A stretch of 64,000 bases of DNA, taken from Dialister sp900541485 (GTDB taxonomy: Bacteria > Bacillota > Negativicutes > Veillonellales > Dialisteraceae). The stretch covers positions 310,001 to 374,000 of the forward strand of contig OZ221974.1 in NCBI GenBank assembly GCA_965119665.1. The letters run 5' to 3'. This document shows, in pieces, positions 1 through 8,349 of this stretch. The position numbers and the translations under genes were made by a program. Under the pieces are notes generated by a model. The model was not told the origin of the DNA and did no database searches. It saw only the letters and a list, made by a program, of their open reading frames with translations. Position 1 is the stretch's first letter, and each line of letters begins with the position of its first letter.

Positions 1-1010
1 CTTTCCTGTATGGGAAGATATTCAATATCTCCATTTTCGCTAATATGTTTTGCCGCCACCGGAACTCCATGAATAATTCCATCAAACTCCGGCATAGATA
101 CACTGATAGATACTTCAACAGGATTCAACCCTTCTTTAGACTTTTCCCACTCTTCTCGTCCCATTATCAAGGAATAACCTTCCAAAACAGGCATTCCAAA
201 ACCTTTTAAATCTTTTGTGGTAATTGATGCAGAACTGGTAAGAGAAAATTTCATTATATTAATGATGACATCTGCCAGAGGGGTTCCGTTATCTGTAAAA
301 TAAGATTGAAAAACCTCTTTTAGCGTGGGCATACCCAGCTCCGGATTCGGAAGTCCGTTTGTAAATACCGGAATGATATTGAGCCTTTGTCTTTTTGCTT
401 CTTCAATTATAGCGGTTTGATATTTCAAATCTCCCCAAATCCACTCATCCCGATAAAATAACATTCCTATTGTCGGCAATCCCTGTTTGCAATATTTTTC
501 TTTATACCACTTTATATCTGTTGTATATTTTGAGGGAATATCAGGGTGGAAAATTCCTGCCCAACAACATGGAGACGGCTCTGCTGCTGTCTTTTCTGTT
601 TCCTTTACCAAGGATGCTAAATAGATCCAGAAGTTTCTATAATTTTCGACACCACTGTAAAAAGTATATTTTTTTATCCGATTAATAACGTTTTCATCAA
701 GACCCCATTTCACTTCTTCTTCAGCAGATCCTTGTGCATCCATATAATAGGGGATTTTATAGGTTTCTAAGAATGAAAGACATTTATTCCAAAAATTTGT
801 TCTTATCGTTGTACCCATGAATCGAATAATAATCATATGACTGCCGACGAGTTTCTCTTGCCAGGTTTTGTCCCAGACAGATGTATTTTCCACTTTTATA
901 GTGTCATAACCTTGTGGAATATCTTTTGAATGTTTTAATTCATCACAACATTTTTTCATCATAGAAAATCTTCTGTCTACATTTGTTAAATAAATAACTT
1001 TCCCACTCAT
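1..1010 (-). CDS. CobN/BchH-type chelatase large subunit, N-terminal part (runs off left edge)
   Basis: This reading frame is open from an ATG at 1010 to the window edge, giving 336 residues of a protein that would normally be 1,100-1,300 long. The visible part has hallmarks of the CobN/ChlH (cobalt/magnesium chelatase H subunit) family: an HPD motif and the stretch GMLFYRDEWIWGDL followed by NIIPVF. A ribosome site AAGGGAG lies just upstream. It is the last visible gene of a cluster with NifH/D/K-like proteins and a haem/corrinoid-type binding lipoprotein, 79 bp after the latter. No CobS/CobT or ChlI/ChlD partner and no cobalamin gene is visible. In Bacteroides a stand-alone CobN-like protein, HmuS, acts in haem iron removal; a similar reverse-chelatase role here is inference. 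The C-terminal half cannot be judged. Confidence 0.85.
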   Translation of the reverse strand, partial: MSGKVIYLTNVDRRFSMMKKCCDELKHSKDIPQGYDTIKVENTSVWDKTWQEKLVGSHMIIIRFMGTTIRTNFWNKCLSFLETYKIPYYMDAQGSAEEEVKWGLDENVINRIKKYTFYSGVENYRNFWIYLASLVKETEKTAAEPSPCCWAGIFHPDIPSKYTTDIKWYKEKYCKQGLPTIGMLFYRDEWIWGDLKYQTAIIEEAKRQRLNIIPVFTNGLPNPELGMPTLKEVFQSYFTDNGTPLADVIINIMKFSLTSSASITTKDLKGFGMPVLEGYSLIMGREEWEKSKEGLNPVEVSISVSMPEFDGIIHGVPVAAKHISENGDIEYLPIQE

Positions 1011-1089
1011 AAAAAATCTCCCTTAACTAAAGTTCACAACCGCTATATAACTTTCATCTGGCTTGTCCGAAATTATGTTAATTTTTGTC

Positions 1090-2040
1090 TTACCATAACT
1101 CCGGATAAACTGCCCTTGCTGTTTCCTCAATGGCCTCTGTTACATGATGAGACATCACATATTTATACTTTTCCTGCAATCGGATAAATTTATTATTCTT
1201 TACGGCGCTAACGCCTTTGTAGGCCGGATTATTTTTCAACTCCTTGAGAAATTCTTCTTCATCATCACTTTCTTTCCATTTCCAAACAGGCATTAAAAAT
1301 ACATCGGGGTTTATTTGAGGAATTATTTCTGAGGATATATACATGGAAGACCCGGCCGGCAAATTAGCAAAATCTGCGCCGTTTTTCACATGTGCTCTTC
1401 TTAAAATTTCATTGAATAACGTTCCTTTTTTACCTATAATTCCCCGGAAAGATAAACTGAGTACTACTTTTTCCTCATTTGGCTGTATCACTGAAAGCTT
1501 CTTTTCAATCCGCTCATTTTCTTCTCTCATATGCTTTATAATGGCCTCTCCTTTTCCCGTTTCATTAACCGCCTTTGCCACTCCCGTTACTTTAGTCTCT
1601 ACTTCTGCCAAGGTTGTCGGCACTATCGATACATAAACCGGAATTCCCATACGAGTTAATGAATCTATAATGTCTTTCGATACTGATGTGGAAGCAATTA
1701 CCAAATCGGGATCCAGCTTCATGATTTGCTCTAAATTTCTGTCTACTGTAACCCCCACTTTGTTTTTTTGCTCCTTCGTGATAAACGTCAAATCAGTATC
1801 TCCCGCATATTTCGAAAGTCCTTTAATTCTTTCTATATCAACCAAATCAAGTAATATTTCATCTGTTCCATAAGTAAGAGAAACAATTCGTTCCGGATAT
1901 TTTTTTATCCGGACTTGCCGGTTTTCATCATCAAAAATAAGGTGAGTATCATTTCCAGTTGTTGGCGTTTCTTTATAAAAATGGCAGCCTGACAACACGG
2001 TTAATGCAAGTGCAAGTAACAGGCAATATGTTTTTCTCAT
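1090..2040 (-). CDS. ABC transporter substrate-binding lipoprotein, BtuF/FecB/FepB class
   Basis: The product is a periplasmic binding protein of the helical-backbone class that delivers cobalamin, haem or ferric siderophores to an ABC importer. I chose the ATG at 2040 (316 residues) over an upstream alternative at 2088: it starts a clean lipoprotein signal (MRKTYCLLLALALTVLSGC; lipobox LSGC, Cys19), has AAGGA upstream, and overlaps the stop of the NifK-like gene by one base (TAATG), implying translational coupling. The PERIVSL start of the mature domain and the LDPDLVIAS segment are typical of the family. No permease or ATPase gene is visible; it may lie beyond the left edge. Ligand is unknown, but the CobN-like neighbour favours a tetrapyrrole or chelated metal. 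Confidence 0.88.
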   Translation of the reverse strand: MRKTYCLLLALALTVLSGCHFYKETPTTGNDTHLIFDDENRQVRIKKYPERIVSLTYGTDEILLDLVDIERIKGLSKYAGDTDLTFITKEQKNKVGVTVDRNLEQIMKLDPDLVIASTSVSKDIIDSLTRMGIPVYVSIVPTTLAEVETKVTGVAKAVNETGKGEAIIKHMREENERIEKKLSVIQPNEEKVVLSLSFRGIIGKKGTLFNEILRRAHVKNGADFANLPAGSSMYISSEIIPQINPDVFLMPVWKWKESDDEEEFLKELKNNPAYKGVSAVKNNKFIRLQEKYKYVMSHHVTEAIEETARAVYPELW

Positions 2041-3311
2041 TATATTGAATCCTTCATTTGATTTCTGACCTTTGAATTCCACAAGCACTCATAAAGATAT
2101 TCTGCTCCCCTGAAACCGCATAGCGGTAAATCTGTTACACATATTTCTTCACGAGATGGTCTTGCAATGTTAAAAGCGGCAAAAGATTTATTTAACCTTA
2201 GCAACCTCGCACGTTCATGGGAACTTCCCATAAGGAGACCGCCGCTCCAATTTTCATAGTCTCTTTTTATTTCCTTATCATCAAATCCTGCCAACCTGAC
2301 GACATCAGCAGATTTAGGTATATAGGAGGATTTATCCATGCTATGGATAATAAGTGTTCCCGTATCTATCCATTCTGTGCGTATAGCATCAGCAATACCA
2401 TATGCTTCAGAAGGGGGAGCAGAAATCAAAACATTATCAAACCATAAAGTTCCCCACAAGGACTGAAAATTTCCGCCTCTATAAAGCATCCTCTCTTTTC
2501 TCTGTACCGCTTCTTCTTCAATAGGCCCACTTTCCAACTTAAATTCATCCATAATGCATTTTAGCCACTTTAATGTCCCCTCTATCCCATAAGGCATTCC
2601 GATAGATATATAAGGAACTCCGAATTCCTGTTCCATCCTTTGGGCAGCTTTTAAAGACAATTCTTCACGAACAACAACATTTAAGGTTGCTGCCGGTGAT
2701 TTTAAAATCGTATCCCAATCGTCCCCTGCTCCGGGCATCGCTATGATGTCTATTCCGGCTTTTTTTAAGAGACGTTTGATTTCCAAAGCATCTTCTTTAC
2801 CTTTTAAATATACTTCAGAAAGTCCGAGTATATTAATAGCCCTGTTCACTTGATCCTGCTTCTTCATATGATTGACCGCCAATAAAAATGCTTTTTCATA
2901 TCCCCCGGCAAAACTGCCATTCAAACCACCACTATCCATTGTGTATACCGGACAGGGCAATTCTGCTTTTGCAGCAATACCTTCCAAATCATCACCGACA
3001 AGGCTTACACTGCAATTGTTTTCTAAAAATATCCGGTCTGCATGTATATTATTTTTCATATACTTAAAAGCTTCCAGTAATTCCGCTTCGGTTCCATACA
3101 CTAAAGAATTTTGGGAAGGCTGTGTGCAATAAAACCGGTTTCCCGCGTTAGAAATCATCTCATCAATATATTTCATTGCATAAAAATAACACCACATAGG
3201 CCCATTAATCATTACATAGCTTCCCGGTATAGAAGCAAAAAATGCAGATGAGCCGGTTAAAGCACATGTTCCGGAATGATGGCAGGCTGCACCCCATTCA
3301 GATTGTTGCAT
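2040..3311 (-). CDS. Nitrogenase component 1-like protein, NifK/NifN/BchB-type subunit
   Basis: A 423-residue member of the nitrogenase component 1/DPOR superfamily, likely the beta-type partner of the preceding subunit. The ATG at 3311 was preferred over one at 3362 because it is preceded by GGGAGGG and starts a Cys-rich N-terminus; it overlaps the upstream gene by 14 bp. Visible candidate Fe-S ligands are Cys10 or Cys16, Cys41 (GPMWC) and Cys100 in NNCSVSLVGDD, which matches the family's SC-x-IGDD signature. Nothing resembling a FeMo-cofactor site is seen. In the family, such heterodimers take electrons from a NifH-like ATPase and reduce a substrate (dinitrogen, protochlorophyllide, chlorin, Ni-sirohydrochlorin and others). 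The substrate here is unknown; context suggests a tetrapyrrole. Confidence 0.85.
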   Translation of the reverse strand: MQQSEWGAACHHSGTCALTGSSAFFASIPGSYVMINGPMWCYFYAMKYIDEMISNAGNRFYCTQPSQNSLVYGTEAELLEAFKYMKNNIHADRIFLENNCSVSLVGDDLEGIAAKAELPCPVYTMDSGGLNGSFAGGYEKAFLLAVNHMKKQDQVNRAINILGLSEVYLKGKEDALEIKRLLKKAGIDIIAMPGAGDDWDTILKSPAATLNVVVREELSLKAAQRMEQEFGVPYISIGMPYGIEGTLKWLKCIMDEFKLESGPIEEEAVQRKERMLYRGGNFQSLWGTLWFDNVLISAPPSEAYGIADAIRTEWIDTGTLIIHSMDKSSYIPKSADVVRLAGFDDKEIKRDYENWSGGLLMGSSHERARLLRLNKSFAAFNIARPSREEICVTDLPLCGFRGAEYLYECLWNSKVRNQMKDSI

Positions 3312-4599
3312 AAGCAATCCCTCCCTTATTTCCATAGCGGCAAAGAAGACGGTATAGCGCACGCAATATAAATATTTCTCCGTTTGTACCTGCCATAGGC
3401 ATCATGGGAATAAAAAACTGTCTTGTTTTTATATCCAAAATTTCATTTGTTGTAAGAAAAATATCAGCCTGATTAATTAGTTCCTGATGATTACTGCCCT
3501 GATACACCGGACTTTGTGTACAAGTTTTTATCTGTTGCATGAATACATCTTTTTCCTTGTCAGAAAGATTGTCATAAAAAATTATCCCTTCCAGTTTCAT
3601 GCCCAATCTGTTGATAGACATTATAGTATCTGCCGGATTATACCACTTAGGGCCTCTTCCTATTCCTATAACTGCTTTTTTGTCTCGTGTAATATAATCA
3701 ATTGTTTTCACATAGCTGTTCAGCCGGTTTTCTTCCTCTGAAATAATTTGATCTGCTAGGGTTATTTTATTAAGTCTTACCCCTATTTCATGTATCCAAC
3801 TCCTCGTATTTTCCCAACCAATAGGATACTGTTCTGTTAAAATTCCCACTCCATAGCAGTTTTTAATTTTATTGGCAAGATTGCATAATTTGTCAGATTG
3901 TCCTTTTCCGCCAAGAAGCACCATCCATTCTGCGCCAGTCAGATTTTTCCATTCATCAAAAGGTGCATACCCCGGAAATTGATATTCTACAAACAACCCG
4001 AATAACTTTAAAATACGCTTTACCTCCAAAGCATATTGTCCCGAAGGCCCCATTTGATCTCCAATTAACAAAACCTTCCCCGGGATTTGTTTTTTCTTAG
4101 TAAAAAAACGGTCTACGATTATATCGGCTGTTTTAAAATAGCCATCTGAATATTCTCCTCCGAGAAATCCTGCATAAGGCACGCAAATAACAGGAATACC
4201 ATACTTTTCTTCAGCCTCTTCAGCCTCTTGTTCCACATCATCACCAATCACGCCGGCCACACAAGAAGATGCAATGAACAGACATTCGGGTTCATAAGTA
4301 TGAATGACATAATCTATACATTGCTTTAAACGAGAAATTCCGCCAAAGATTGTGTCCTTTTCCCGTATGTTTGAAGAAATAAGCGGTATCGCATTTTCTG
4401 TCTCTTTACTTCCTTCTGCCATAATACGAAATTGCGATCCCAAATCCATATCTGAAGCAACATGTACACATCCTAACGGACTGTGAAAAATAACCGCACA
4501 TCCTTCTGAAAAAGCAACGGCTTTCCAAACACCGGACATTGTACAGCTGCAGGATTTATTTTTTGATAATAACCATTTAGTTTTCAGTCCCATATTCAT
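3298..4599 (-). CDS. Nitrogenase component 1-like protein, NifD/NifE/BchN-type subunit
   Basis: A 433-residue nitrogenase component 1-type protein. The family signature is clear: SSNIREKDTIFGG (about residues 75-87) and SSCVAGVIGDD (111-121). Possible cluster-ligating cysteines are Cys17/Cys19, Cys44 (PLGC) and Cys113, the spacing of P-cluster-like ligands. The Cys and His residues that hold FeMo-cofactor in NifD have no visible counterpart; the C-terminus has MPMAGTNGE instead. The start (ATG at 4599 or 4593) overlaps the NifH-like gene by about 20 bp, so the three genes are probably one translationally coupled unit. This argues for a dedicated electron-transfer complex (ATPase plus D/K-like heterotetramer) of the nitrogenase-like (Nfl) type. 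Confidence 0.87.
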   Translation of the reverse strand: MNMGLKTKWLLSKNKSCSCTMSGVWKAVAFSEGCAVIFHSPLGCVHVASDMDLGSQFRIMAEGSKETENAIPLISSNIREKDTIFGGISRLKQCIDYVIHTYEPECLFIASSCVAGVIGDDVEQEAEEAEEKYGIPVICVPYAGFLGGEYSDGYFKTADIIVDRFFTKKKQIPGKVLLIGDQMGPSGQYALEVKRILKLFGLFVEYQFPGYAPFDEWKNLTGAEWMVLLGGKGQSDKLCNLANKIKNCYGVGILTEQYPIGWENTRSWIHEIGVRLNKITLADQIISEEENRLNSYVKTIDYITRDKKAVIGIGRGPKWYNPADTIMSINRLGMKLEGIIFYDNLSDKEKDVFMQQIKTCTQSPVYQGSNHQELINQADIFLTTNEILDIKTRQFFIPMMPMAGTNGEIFILRALYRLLCRYGNKGGIAYATI

Positions 4600-5395
4600 C
4601 TACCAGATTTTCTAATTCTTCAAACGTAATTGGTGTCGGAATTGACAAATCTTGATTATTCCAAATAGAATCCGCCAACTCTCTATATACTGATGCCTGC
4701 TTAGAATCAGGTGCATATTGTAAAACAGTCTGTTTATTATTTTCTGCAATATTAACAATCTTATCGCGCGGCACAAAGGCAATTAATTTTGTATTCAAAA
4801 GTTTGGCAAATTCTGTAAGTAATTCTTTTTCCCCCGGCGTATTTCTGCTATTTCCTATAATGCCTGCCAACCTGACATTTCCTCGGACAGCAAAACGGCG
4901 AATACCTTTTGCTATATTATTCGCCGCATAAAGGGACATTAACTCGCCGGAAGAAACAATATAAATCTCATTTGCATATCCTTCCCTGATAGGCATAGCA
5001 AATCCGCCACATACGACATCACCCAAAACATCATACAGCGTCAGATCTACATCAGGAATGGCATTTAACTTATCCAATAACTGCAAAGCAACTATAATAC
5101 CCCTGCCGGCACAACCGACCCCCGGTTCCGGACCTCCCGCCTCCACACAGATTGTTCCATTGAAACCATGATGAACGACATCTTCTGCCGTAATATCTTC
5201 CATATCTTTTAATCTGACTTTATCCAGTACAGTTTCTTTACAAATGTGGCCTAAAAGCAATCTGGTAGAGTCATTTTTAGGATCACATCCGATTTGGCAA
5301 ATTTTTTTCCCCGTTAGGCTCAATGCTGCTGAAACATTGGACGACGTCGTGGATTTCCCAATCCCGCCCTTCCCATAAAATGCAATTTTTTTCAT
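4577..5395 (-). CDS. NifH/BchL-like Fe-protein ATPase
   Basis: A 272-residue P-loop ATPase of the NifH/BchL/CfbC family, which carries one [4Fe-4S] cluster bridging a homodimer and feeds single electrons to a component 1-type partner at the cost of ATP. Seen directly: Walker A GKGGIGKST (residues 8-16), CDPKNDST, and both cluster cysteines in context, Cys95 (PGVGCAGRG) and Cys129 (VVCGGFAMP). All functional residues appear intact, so the protein should be an active reductase. A GGAG site precedes the ATG. It is the first gene of the cluster and overlaps the next. No nifB, E, N or other nitrogen-fixation gene accompanies it, so it should not be called nitrogenase iron protein in function. Confidence 0.9.
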   Translation of the reverse strand: MKKIAFYGKGGIGKSTTSSNVSAALSLTGKKICQIGCDPKNDSTRLLLGHICKETVLDKVRLKDMEDITAEDVVHHGFNGTICVEAGGPEPGVGCAGRGIIVALQLLDKLNAIPDVDLTLYDVLGDVVCGGFAMPIREGYANEIYIVSSGELMSLYAANNIAKGIRRFAVRGNVRLAGIIGNSRNTPGEKELLTEFAKLLNTKLIAFVPRDKIVNIAENNKQTVLQYAPDSKQASVYRELADSIWNNQDLSIPTPITFEELENLVDEYGTEN

Positions 5396-5439
5396 TCTGG
5401 CTCCTTAAAATTTAAATGGCGCTTTATTTCTTTGTAACC

Positions 5440-5459
5440 GTTTATATTTTATTATAAAC
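5440..5459. promoter_or_regulatory. Perfect inverted repeat upstream of the nitrogenase-like operon
   Basis: On the minus strand the sequence GTTTATAATAAAATATAAAC has 7-bp perfect arms around a 6-bp spacer and contains a TATAAT that could serve as the -10 of the operon, 45-65 bp before the NifH-like start. A second perfect palindrome, AAAGTATACTTT, lies at 5525-5536. The position over a possible -10 suits a repressor, but the region is very AT-rich and the regulator is unknown. Confidence 0.4.
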
Positions 5460-5569
5460 AAATTTGATGATTTTTTATAGTAAATATAACAAAATATCAG
5501 ATTTATATTAATATAATATTTTATAAAGTATACTTTTTACTATCCGTTTTAACTTCTCCATTTTAAATA

Positions 5570-5610
5570 AAAATAAAAGAGCCGTATTTTACATACAGCT
5601 CTTTTATTTT
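5570..5610 (-). terminator. Rho-independent terminator after secF
   Basis: An 11-bp stem (AATAAAAGAGC paired with GCTCTTTTATT) encloses a 15-base loop, starting about 12 bp past the secF stop, with A/T tracts on both sides. It ends the yajC-secD-secF run and separates it from the nitrogenase-like cluster. Confidence 0.8.
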
Positions 5611-5620
5611 CTATCCGATT

Positions 5621-6511
5621 TTAATTTCTGGCACTATGAAGTTGTTCATGCCATGTCACCCAAATAGAAGTAGCTATGCAAACAGACGAGTATGCTCCGG
5701 AAATAAAACCCACGAGCATAACTAAAGCAAAATTCCTCGTTGTATCACCGCCAAACAGATAAAGAGATGTAACGCAGAACAAAGTTGTAATTAACGTATA
5801 CATAGATCTGCGTATTGTTTGGTGGATAGAGTCATTGGCCAGTGTTGAAAAGCTGTCTGTCCGTTTATGTGTACGAATAGCCTCGCGGATTCTGTCAAAA
5901 ATAACAACCGACTCATTCATTGAATATCCAAGTACCGTGAGAATTGCTGCCAAGAATGAAGCATCTACCTCCAACCGGAAAAAAGCAAATACACCAAGAA
6001 CTACCAAAATATCATGAATAATCGCCACAATGGCAGAAAATGCTATATGATGTTCAAAACGGATGGTCATATAAATAATCATTGCCGTAAAAGAAAGTAA
6101 AACATTTAAAAGCGTATTTTCTGTTACCTCAGATCCGATAACGGCACCAACAGTCTCTAGACGTTTAACATCCACTTCTCCTACAGAATCATTAATATGC
6201 GCTACTACCACCTGCGCTTCGTCAGCACTTAAATTTCTTGTACGAATAATAACATCTTTTCCTGCTTCCCCTTCTATATCACCAGAAAGTTGGATGACAG
6301 ATGTTTCAAGTGAATCTTTTCGAAGACTGTCACGTACTTGCTCGACCGTAACATTTTGCTTAAATTCAAATTCTAAAATCGTTCCGCCGGTAAAATCGAT
6401 CCCCCAATTAAAGCGGAAAAGGATAATTGATATTATAGATGCAACTATTAATAAACCTGAAATTCCAAACCAAATTTTTCTATGGGAAATCACATTAAAA
6501 TTCTTAAACAT
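5621..6511 (-). CDS. secF: Protein translocase subunit SecF
   Basis: SecF partners SecD in the inner membrane and uses proton motive force to help pull proteins through SecYEG. The 296-residue protein shows the N-terminal membrane segment, the GIDFTGGT motif (residues 37-44), the periplasmic loop, and five C-terminal membrane helices containing VLGYSMNESVVIFDRIRE. I chose the ATG at 6511: GGGGG sits nine bases upstream, whereas the upstream ATG at 6520 is too close to it. The start overlaps the secD stop by 8 bp, indicating coupling. Length and motifs are normal. Confidence 0.96.
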   Translation of the reverse strand: MFKNFNVISHRKIWFGISGLLIVASIISIILFRFNWGIDFTGGTILEFEFKQNVTVEQVRDSLRKDSLETSVIQLSGDIEGEAGKDVIIRTRNLSADEAQVVVAHINDSVGEVDVKRLETVGAVIGSEVTENTLLNVLLSFTAMIIYMTIRFEHHIAFSAIVAIIHDILVVLGVFAFFRLEVDASFLAAILTVLGYSMNESVVIFDRIREAIRTHKRTDSFSTLANDSIHQTIRRSMYTLITTLFCVTSLYLFGGDTTRNFALVMLVGFISGAYSSVCIATSIWVTWHEQLHSARN

Positions 6512-7757
6512 GGTCCACATCCCCCTTACTTCCGCCAAACCACCAGGGATTATGAATCCAATTAGCATCAATTAAAAACATCAATAGTGTCCTACTTACT
6601 GTAATAGCCGTAAACATAGAAACGGCCACGCCCAGGCCGAGAGAAAATGCAAATCCTTTAACGGTTGCACTTCCCAGGAAAAATAAAATACATGAAGTTA
6701 TAATTACGGTCATATTAGCATCAAAAATTGTAATAAATGCGCGTTTAAATCCGGATTGCACAGCAATTCTTAAAATTTTCCCTGCTGCAATTTCTTCTTT
6801 GAATCGCTCAAATATAAGTACATTTGCATCCACAGCCATCCCGATTGATAAGATAATGCCGGCAATACTCGGTAGTGTTAAGGTGGCATTTAATGCATAA
6901 AGAATTCCCAGTAAAATTAGGACATAGACCAATAAGGCCGTATCTGCTACAAACCCGGACATACGGTATATAAGAAGCATAAATATAACCACAAGTGACA
7001 ATCCGATTGTAAAAGCAAGAACCGACTTATCTTTTGAATCCTGCCCTAAGGATGGGCCTACGGTTCTCACTTCTAATACAGAAACCTTCACAGGTAACGC
7101 ACCACTTCTTAAAAGAATCGCTAAATCTTTTGCTTCCTCCAAAGTCCGTTGCCCTGTAATTACAGCAGCTCCTCCTGTAATCGCTTCATTCACCACCGGA
7201 TTGGTGAGTAATTCTCCATCCAGATAAATACCGATATGACGGCCAACATTTGCTGCGGTTAACCGGGCAAATTTATCCCCGCCCTCTTCACTGAATTGCA
7301 GGGAAACAACAGGCTGTTTATTTTGACCCATTTGTTCTCTTGCATCTTTCAAATCTTCCCCATTCAATTTAACATTTCCGGCTTCATCCTTAAACTCAAG
7401 AACCGCAGTTTTTCCTATTGTTTCAATAGCCTTTTTAGGATCTCTCTCTCCCGGAAGTTCAATAATGATACGACGTGCACCTTCACGTTGGATAATAGGT
7501 TCTGTCAATCCCATTTCATTGACACGTTTCTGCATTATATTAATGACCTGATTAATTGCTTCTGGTGTCACCTTATTCTGTTCTGTATCTTCTGCCTGCA
7601 TCACAATATGCGTCCCGCCTTGAAGGTCAAGCCCCTGCCTTATGTTTCCTGCAAGCCATCCCACTGTTCCGAGAAAAACGGTAATAATAACCGCAATTGA
7701 CAAAAAGAAACGAAGCAATGCTCCTCTTCGTAAAGACGTTGCTCTCTTTTTTTCCAA
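6504..7757 (-). CDS. secD: Protein translocase subunit SecD (TTG start)
   Basis: SecD forms the proton-driven accessory translocase with SecF. The 417-residue product has an N-terminal helix, the P1-region motif RQGLDLQGGTH (about 40-50), a large periplasmic domain, and the C-terminal RND-type membrane bundle with SIGMAVDANVLIFERFKEE. The reading frame begins with TTG at 7757, preceded by AAAGGGG at good spacing; a nearby ATG at 7765 is out of frame. Unlike many Firmicutes with a fused SecDF, the two are separate genes here, as in diderms. The cyclo-ligase gene lies 14 bp upstream. Confidence 0.95.
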   Translation of the reverse strand: MEKKRATSLRRGALLRFFLSIAVIITVFLGTVGWLAGNIRQGLDLQGGTHIVMQAEDTEQNKVTPEAINQVINIMQKRVNEMGLTEPIIQREGARRIIIELPGERDPKKAIETIGKTAVLEFKDEAGNVKLNGEDLKDAREQMGQNKQPVVSLQFSEEGGDKFARLTAANVGRHIGIYLDGELLTNPVVNEAITGGAAVITGQRTLEEAKDLAILLRSGALPVKVSVLEVRTVGPSLGQDSKDKSVLAFTIGLSLVVIFMLLIYRMSGFVADTALLVYVLILLGILYALNATLTLPSIAGIILSIGMAVDANVLIFERFKEEIAAGKILRIAVQSGFKRAFITIFDANMTVIITSCILFFLGSATVKGFAFSLGLGVAVSMFTAITVSRTLLMFLIDANWIHNPWWFGGSKGDVDHV

Positions 7758-7770
7758 GATTTCATCCCCT

Positions 7771-8349
7771 TTAGATAATACGTTTTTCTGTTACTATCTT
7801 TGCTACTTTCTCATCATGTGGCTCTACCGGAATTAAATCTGTCATCTGAAAGTCCCAAATTACAGCCACCCTTTTTTCATGAGATATCCTACTTAAAAAT
7901 CTATCGTAATATCCGGCTCCCATCCCTAAACGTTTATAATCGGAACTGCAAGCAACCGCCGGAATTAATACTAAATCTAATTCCTTCGGGCATAATACAC
8001 TATAGCCATCAGGCAAGTTTCTTAATCCCATAGGACCTTTTTGAAAATGGTTCATATCTGTCAGCCTGCCTGCCTCCATTTGTCTGTTCTGCTTACAAAC
8101 GGGAATATAAATTTCTTTCCCTTCTTGAAGTGCATATCGGATAAACCGATCCAGATTCGCTTCGCCTTTCATCGCAAGAAAAGCCATAATACGTCTGGCA
8201 GATTTATATTCTTGTAAGGAAATAATTTGTTTTACCAAACTTGCTGACCAATCTTCAATAATTTCAGTAGAAAGAGCCCGCCTCATGGCGAGCATCTTTG
8301 TACGCAGTTCCTGCTTCCTCTTTTGAAGAGCAGAACTTTCTTCTATCAT
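7771..8349 (-). CDS. 5-formyltetrahydrofolate cyclo-ligase
   Basis: Converts 5-formyl-THF to 5,10-methenyl-THF with ATP, returning stored folate to the one-carbon pool. The 192-residue protein has the family signature RLGMGAGYYDRFL (about 140-152), where the GxGxGYYD loop binds nucleotide, and the basic N-terminal helix. Its ATG overlaps the yajC stop (ATGA), so it is co-translated with the translocase genes, probably for operon convenience. It works with FolD and formate-THF ligase encoded at 56.7-59.2 kb. Confidence 0.93.
   Translation of the reverse strand: MIEESSALQKRKQELRTKMLAMRRALSTEIIEDWSASLVKQIISLQEYKSARRIMAFLAMKGEANLDRFIRYALQEGKEIYIPVCKQNRQMEAGRLTDMNHFQKGPMGLRNLPDGYSVLCPKELDLVLIPAVACSSDYKRLGMGAGYYDRFLSRISHEKRVAVIWDFQMTDLIPVEPHDEKVAKIVTEKRII

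Noticed and set aside
2040..5395. A true nitrogen-fixing nitrogenase (nifHDK)
   Set aside because: The D/K subunits are short (423-433 residues), lack recognisable FeMo-cofactor ligands, and no nifB/E/N or other accessory gene is present.
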